A DNA stretch of 48,969 nt from IMG/VR virus record IMGVR_UViG_3300042894_002013, positions 1 through 48,969 of that record. The stretch is one strand, 5' to 3'. Source of the stretch: a virus. Positions 44,941 through 48,969 of the stretch are shown piece after piece. Below the pieces are notes generated by a model. That model was not told where the DNA came from and did no database searches. It was given only the letters and a program-made list of their open reading frames with translations. A program made the position numbers and the translations under genes. Numbering within the stretch: position 1 is the first letter of the stretch; each line of letters begins with the position of its first letter.

Positions 44941-46629
44941 ATGGCAACAAATAAACCCTTTGAAATAAAAAACGGATTAATTGTTGGGGATACTCTTGTC
45001 GCAAATTCAACTGGTCATTGGGTAGGTCCATCAACAAATATAACCGGAGATCAAGGATTTCAAGGAAATATTGGGATAACTGGAAATGTTGGATTTACTG
45101 GAATAGCAGGATTCCAAGGTAGACAAGGAGTACAAGGTTCTACTGGTCCTCAAGGCGTACAAGGCGCTGTAGGTGCTACTGGTAATATTGGAGTTCAGGG
45201 CGCTATCGGAATAGCAGGATTTCAAGGTAGGCAGGGCGTTCAAGGTTCTACTGGTCCTCAAGGCGTACAAGGCGTGGTTGGTGCTACTGGAAATGCTGGA
45301 GTTCAGGGCGCTATCGGAATATCAGGATTTCAAGGTAGACAAGGAATACAAGGTTCTACTGGTCCTCAAGGCGTTCAGGGAGCAGTTGGTGCTACTGGAA
45401 ATAGTGGAATAGCAGGATTCCAAGGTAGACAAGGGTTTCAAGGCACACAAGGTCCACAGGGACCACAAGGAGTTCAGGGAGCAGTTGGTGCTACTGGTAA
45501 TGCTGGTGTGCAAGGTGCTATTGGAATAGCAGGATTTCAAGGTAGACAAGGAATACAAGGTCCACAGGGACCACAAGGAGTTCAGGGAGCAGTTGGTGCT
45601 ACTGGTAATATTGGAGTTCAGGGTGCTATCGGAATAGCAGGATTTCAAGGCAGACAAGGGTTTCAAGGTTCTACTGGTCCACAAGGAGCACAAGGCGCTG
45701 TAGGTGCTACTGGAAATGCTGGAATAGCAGGATTTCAAGGAAGACAAGGATTCCAAGGCGCACAAGGACCACAAGGACCACAAGGCGTTCAAGGCGCTGT
45801 TGGTGCTACTGGTAATACTGGAGTTCAGGGTGCTATTGGAATAGCAGGATTCCAAGGTAGACAAGGAGTCCAAGGTCCACAGGGACCACAAGGTGTACAA
45901 GGTGCTGTTGGCGCTACTGGACCGCAAGGAGTTCAAGGGACAGTTGGAATAGCAGGATTTCAAGGTAGACAAGGAGTCCAAGGTCCACAGGGACCACAAG
46001 GCGTACAGGGAGCAGTTGGCGCCACTGGTCCTCAAGGGGTTGCTGGAATAGCAGGATTCCAAGGCAGACAAGGATTCCAAGGCGCACAAGGTCCGCAAGG
46101 AGCACAAGGAGCACAAGGCGCTGTAGGGGCTACTGGTCCTCAAGGAGTTGCTGGAATAGCAGGATTCCAAGGCAGACAAGGATTCCAAGGAGCAAATTTA
46201 ATAATTCCTGCCAATAATCTTAGTACATTAGGAGTAAATGCTGCACTTGGCGGAACTGGAGAAATACGAGCATCTGGAAATATCATAGCAGCATACTCAG
46301 ATCAAAGATTAAAGAAAAATATAAACAAAATTGAAAATTGTTTAGAAAAAGTATTAAGTATAAGTGGAATTTATTTTACTCAAAATAAGTTAGCAGAAAA
46401 GTTTGGATATAACGATTATAGTAAAAAAATAGGATTGATAGCACAGCAAATAAAACCTTTTGCTCCTGAAATAGTTAAACCTGCTCCTTTTGATACGGAT
46501 TCCGATGGAAATAGCATTTCTGGGGAAAATTACATAACAGTACAATATGAAAAATTAATTCCAATAATAGTAGAAGCTATAAAAGAACAACAAAAGCAAA
46601 TTAAAGAACTTTTAACATTAAGAAACTAA
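44941..46629 (+). CDS. Collagen-like tail fibre with S74 chaperone (copy 1)
   Basis: The 562-residue fibre has three parts. An N-terminal anchor of about 35 residues ([13 protein letters not shown], then [10 protein letters not shown]) is shared with the next two genes. A collagen-like Gly-X-Y region follows at nucleotides 45046-46194 ([16 protein letters not shown] type), rich in Gln and poor in proline at the Y position. The C-terminal endosialidase-type chaperone has [10 protein letters not shown], with Ser453 and Lys458 as the likely self-cleavage dyad, and a final coiled coil. It should form a triple-helical fibre whose chaperone is cut after folding. Confidence 0.85.
   Translation: MATNKPFEIKNGLIVGDTLVANSTGHWVGPSTNITGDQGFQGNIGITGNVGFTGIAGFQGRQGVQGSTGPQGVQGAVGATGNIGVQGAIGIAGFQGRQGVQGSTGPQGVQGVVGATGNAGVQGAIGISGFQGRQGIQGSTGPQGVQGAVGATGNSGIAGFQGRQGFQGTQGPQGPQGVQGAVGATGNAGVQGAIGIAGFQGRQGIQGPQGPQGVQGAVGATGNIGVQGAIGIAGFQGRQGFQGSTGPQGAQGAVGATGNAGIAGFQGRQGFQGAQGPQGPQGVQGAVGATGNTGVQGAIGIAGFQGRQGVQGPQGPQGVQGAVGATGPQGVQGTVGIAGFQGRQGVQGPQGPQGVQGAVGATGPQGVAGIAGFQGRQGFQGAQGPQGAQGAQGAVGATGPQGVAGIAGFQGRQGFQGANLIIPANNLSTLGVNAALGGTGEIRASGNIIAAYSDQRLKKNINKIENCLEKVLSISGIYFTQNKLAEKFGYNDYSKKIGLIAQQIKPFAPEIVKPAPFDTDSDGNSISGENYITVQYEKLIPIIVEAIKEQQKQIKELLTLRN
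45046..46194 (+). repeat. Collagen-like Gly-X-Y repeat region, copy 1
   Basis: Continuous triplets, with DNA units of 9 to about 100 bases such as GGATTTCAAGGTAGACAAGG that recur almost unchanged many times. Confidence 0.9.
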
Positions 46630-46633
46630 TCAG

Positions 46634-48343
46634 ATGGCAGAACAATCTAAACTAATAATAAAAAATGGATTAGTTGTTGGAAATACTTCAGTTATTTCCA
46701 ACAATTCTGTTTGGATTGCTTCTACAACGAACATAAAAGGTCCGCAAGGACCACAAGGATTTCAAGGCGTTCAAGGATTCCAAGGACCACAAGGAGCACA
46801 AGGACCACAAGGGTCTCAAGGAATTGCGGGAGTTACAGGACCACAAGGCATACAAGGGGTTGTTGGTAGACAAGGGTTCCAAGGTCCACAAGGATTTCAA
46901 GGAGCGCAAGGACCACAGGGAGCACAAGGTGCTGTCGGTGCTACTGGACCCCAAGGAGTTCAAGGTGCTGCAAGTTCTATTGCAGGGTTCCAAGGTCCAC
47001 AAGGGTTTCAAGGCGCTCAAGGTCCACAAGGTGCACAAGGAGCAGTTGGTATTACTGGACCACAAGGAGTTCAAGGAGCAATCGGCGTAACAGGAGTCCA
47101 AGGAGTCCAAGGTCCACAGGGACCACAAGGTGCACAAGGTGCAGTTGGTGCTACTGGAAACGCTGGAATTCAAGGAGCAGTTGGCATATCTGGATTCCAA
47201 GGTAGACAAGGAGTCCAAGGAGCGCAAGGACCACAGGGAGCACAAGGTGCTGTCGGTGCTACTGGACCCCAAGGAGTTCAAGGCGCTGCAAGTTCTATTG
47301 CAGGATTTCAAGGCAGACAAGGGTTTCAAGGCGCACAAGGTCCACAGGGCGCACAAGGAGCAGTTGGTATTACTGGTCCTCAAGGAGTTCAAGGAGCAAT
47401 CGGCGTAACAGGAGTCCAAGGAGTCCAAGGTCCACAGGGACCACAAGGTGCACAAGGTGCAGTTGGCGTTACTGGACCACAAGGAGTTCAAGGTGCTGCA
47501 AGTTCTATTGCAGGATTTCAAGGCAGACAAGGGTTTCAAGGCGCACAAGGTCCACAGGGCGCACAAGGAGCAGTTGGCGTTACTGGACCACAAGGAGTTC
47601 AAGGCGCTGCAAGTTCTATTGCAGGATTTCAAGGCAGACAAGGAGTCCAAGGTCCACGAGGTCCACAGGGCGCACAAGGAGCAGTTGGCGTTACTGGACC
47701 ACAAGGAGTTCAAGGTGCTGCAAGTTCTATTGCAGGATTTCAAGGCAGACAAGGAGTCCAAGGTCCACAGGGACCACAAGGTGCACAAGGTGCAGTTGGC
47801 GTTACTGGACCACAAGGAGTTCAAGGAGCAGTTGGAATAGCAGGATTCCAAGGTAGACAAGGAGTCCAAGGTCCACAAGGTCCGCAGGGCGTTCAAGGGA
47901 TATCTAATGTTTTGCAAACATCAGTAACTGCGTTAGGAGTTGGAACCCCAGCAGGACCAACAGGAGAAATAAGAGCAACCGGAAACATAACTTCGTATTA
48001 TTCTGACATAAGGTTAAAAGATAATATAGAATCTATAAAAAATGCTAGTGAAAAATTATATCAATTAAATGGAATTTTTTATAAACAAAATAAGTTTGCA
48101 GAAACCTTTGGATATAAAGATTATAGCAAACAAATAGGAGTTATAGCACAAGAAGTTCAAAAAATTATACCAGAAGCTGTTGCATTAGCACCATTTGATA
48201 TTGATGAAAATCACAATAGCATCACAGGTTTAAATTTATTAACGGTTAATTATGAAAAATTAATTCCATTAATAATAGAAACTATAAAAGAACAACAAAA
48301 AGAAATAGATTTATTAATAAAAGAAATAAAATATGGCAGCTAA
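46634..48343 (+). CDS. Collagen-like tail fibre with S74 chaperone (copy 2)
   Basis: This 569-residue paralogue has the same plan: an N-terminal anchor ([13 protein letters not shown], then [10 protein letters not shown]), Gly-X-Y triplets at about 46739-47902 with several ASSIAG interruptions, and an S74 chaperone with [10 protein letters not shown] (Ser457 and Lys462). The chaperone ends in [11 protein letters not shown]. The interruptions in the triplets probably make flexible hinges. It starts 4 bases after copy 1 and overlaps the start of copy 3 by 11 bases. Confidence 0.85.
   Translation: MAEQSKLIIKNGLVVGNTSVISNNSVWIASTTNIKGPQGPQGFQGVQGFQGPQGAQGPQGSQGIAGVTGPQGIQGVVGRQGFQGPQGFQGAQGPQGAQGAVGATGPQGVQGAASSIAGFQGPQGFQGAQGPQGAQGAVGITGPQGVQGAIGVTGVQGVQGPQGPQGAQGAVGATGNAGIQGAVGISGFQGRQGVQGAQGPQGAQGAVGATGPQGVQGAASSIAGFQGRQGFQGAQGPQGAQGAVGITGPQGVQGAIGVTGVQGVQGPQGPQGAQGAVGVTGPQGVQGAASSIAGFQGRQGFQGAQGPQGAQGAVGVTGPQGVQGAASSIAGFQGRQGVQGPRGPQGAQGAVGVTGPQGVQGAASSIAGFQGRQGVQGPQGPQGAQGAVGVTGPQGVQGAVGIAGFQGRQGVQGPQGPQGVQGISNVLQTSVTALGVGTPAGPTGEIRATGNITSYYSDIRLKDNIESIKNASEKLYQLNGIFYKQNKFAETFGYKDYSKQIGVIAQEVQKIIPEAVALAPFDIDENHNSITGLNLLTVNYEKLIPLIIETIKEQQKEIDLLIKEIKYGS
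46739..47902 (+). repeat. Collagen-like Gly-X-Y repeat region, copy 2
   Basis: Gly-X-Y triplets interrupted about every 30-60 residues by an ASSIAGFQG stretch. Blocks such as ACAAGGAGCAGTTGGCGT recur nearly identically. Confidence 0.9.
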
Positions 48344-48969
48344 TAATAATTTCGTTGTAAAAAATGGCATATCTATAAATCTAAATGAAATAATTTCATC
48401 AGAAGGCATTTGGACTGGTCCCGCTTCAAGCTATTCCGGATCACAAGGACCACAAGGAGCACAAGGACCACAAGGCGCTCAGGGTGCTGTGGGTGCTGCT
48501 GGTCCACAAGGAGTTCAAGGAGTAGAAGGATTCCAAGGTCCACAAGGATTTCAAGGCGCTCAAGGTCCACAAGGTCCACAGGGAGCACAAGGCGCAGTTG
48601 GTGCTGCTGGACCACAAGGAGTTCAAGGAGTAGCAGGATTCCAAGGTCCACAAGGATTTCAAGGCGCTCAAGGTCCACAAGGTCCACAGGGAGCACAAGG
48701 CGCAGTTGGTGCTACTGGACCACAAGGCATACAAGGGGTGGCAGGGTTCCAAGGTCCACAAGGATTTCAAGGCGCTCAAGGCGCTCAGGGTGCTGTCGGT
48801 GCTACTGGTCCTCAAGGAGTTCAAGGCGCTGCAAGTTCTATTGCAGGATTCCAAGGTCCACAAGGATTTCAAGGCGCTCAAGGTCCACAAGGTCCACAGG
48901 GAGCACAAGGCGCAGTTGGTGCTACTGGACCACAAGGCATACAAGGGGTGGCAGGGTTCCAAGGTCCAC
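48333..48969 (+). CDS. Collagen-like tail fibre (copy 3, 5' part only)
   Basis: An ATG at 48333 overlaps the end of copy 2 by 11 bases, and the frame stays open to the right edge (212 complete codons). The N-terminus [20 protein letters not shown], then [12 protein letters not shown], matches the anchor of copies 1 and 2. From 48438 it is Gly-X-Y repeat with [19 protein letters not shown]-type blocks and the ASSIAG interruption. The chaperone end, if present, lies outside the window. Confidence 0.85.
   Translation, partial: MAANNNFVVKNGISINLNEIISSEGIWTGPASSYSGSQGPQGAQGPQGAQGAVGAAGPQGVQGVEGFQGPQGFQGAQGPQGPQGAQGAVGAAGPQGVQGVAGFQGPQGFQGAQGPQGPQGAQGAVGATGPQGIQGVAGFQGPQGFQGAQGAQGAVGATGPQGVQGAASSIAGFQGPQGFQGAQGPQGPQGAQGAVGATGPQGIQGVAGFQGP

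Noticed and set aside
46824-47840. Plus-strand out-of-frame ORFs inside collagen copy 2 (Lys/His-rich repeats).
   Set aside because: They are frame shadows of the same repeats, lying wholly inside a well-supported gene.
45322-48962. Long minus-strand ORFs across the collagen-like region (up to 409 residues, Ser/Leu/Cys-rich).
   Set aside because: They are mirror images of Gly-X-Y repeats; the products repeat [10 protein letters not shown]-like text and have no ribosome binding sites or domains.

Overview
The window is the tail and adhesin region of a contractile-tailed, T4-like phage (myovirus). The DNA is AT-rich, genes are tightly packed with frequent ATGA and TAATG overlaps, and the late-promoter octamer TATAAATA sits in the gaps. 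Neck, baseplate and fibre families resemble those of marine T4-like phages (cyanophage or pelagiphage type) more than those of T4 itself. The host cannot be named from the sequence; an aquatic Gram-negative bacterium is my inference. There is no RNA gene, CRISPR array, insertion sequence or metabolic gene.

Layout. (1) Positions 1-5060 are transcribed leftward from a 50-base divergent promoter region at 5061-5110: gp4 head-completion nuclease, a probable gp2 DNA-end protector, a tail-tube-fold gp54-like initiator, gp26, a small out-of-frame ORF, and a large protein cut by the left edge that carries two different wall-hydrolase domains. The small ORF lies in the -1 frame right after a T TTT TTA slippery heptamer at the end of gp26. 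The order tube protein, frameshifting chaperone pair, long muralytic protein is the usual tail-assembly order of many tailed phages, so the long protein may be a tape measure. (2) Positions 5111-19667 run rightward: gp48 tube cap, gp53 wedge, gp27-like hub, gp5-like spike without lysozyme, gp25, gp6, a gp7-like giant, two repeat-rich fibre-type proteins and gp8. (3) Positions 19710-32566 hold a 2255-residue DUF4815-type protein in the gp10 position, a small coiled-coil protein and a 1955-residue repetitive fibre with a self-cleaving S74 chaperone. (4) Positions 32568-44283 hold small adaptor-like proteins, Mtd-N-type fibres, a 1015-residue fibre and three LamG (concanavalin-like) adhesins. (5) Positions 44319-48969 hold an adaptor-like protein and three tandem collagen-like fibres, the last cut by the right edge.

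The first two blocks build the tube, baseplate and cell-puncturing device. The rest supplies an unusually large set of modular adhesins built from shared parts: ANSAY heptads, TQNT coiled coils, an 11-residue beta repeat, collagen Gly-X-Y, S74 chaperones, LamG, a delta-60 propeller, and two beta modules that recur inside baseplate proteins.

Most notable points: the predicted gp26 -1 frameshift, the double-hydrolase protein paired with a lysozyme-free gp5, a LamG adhesin with a beta-propeller nested inside it, mobile beta modules spread over gp53/gp6/gp7/gp8/gp10-like proteins, and a shared C-terminal DGGxF tag.
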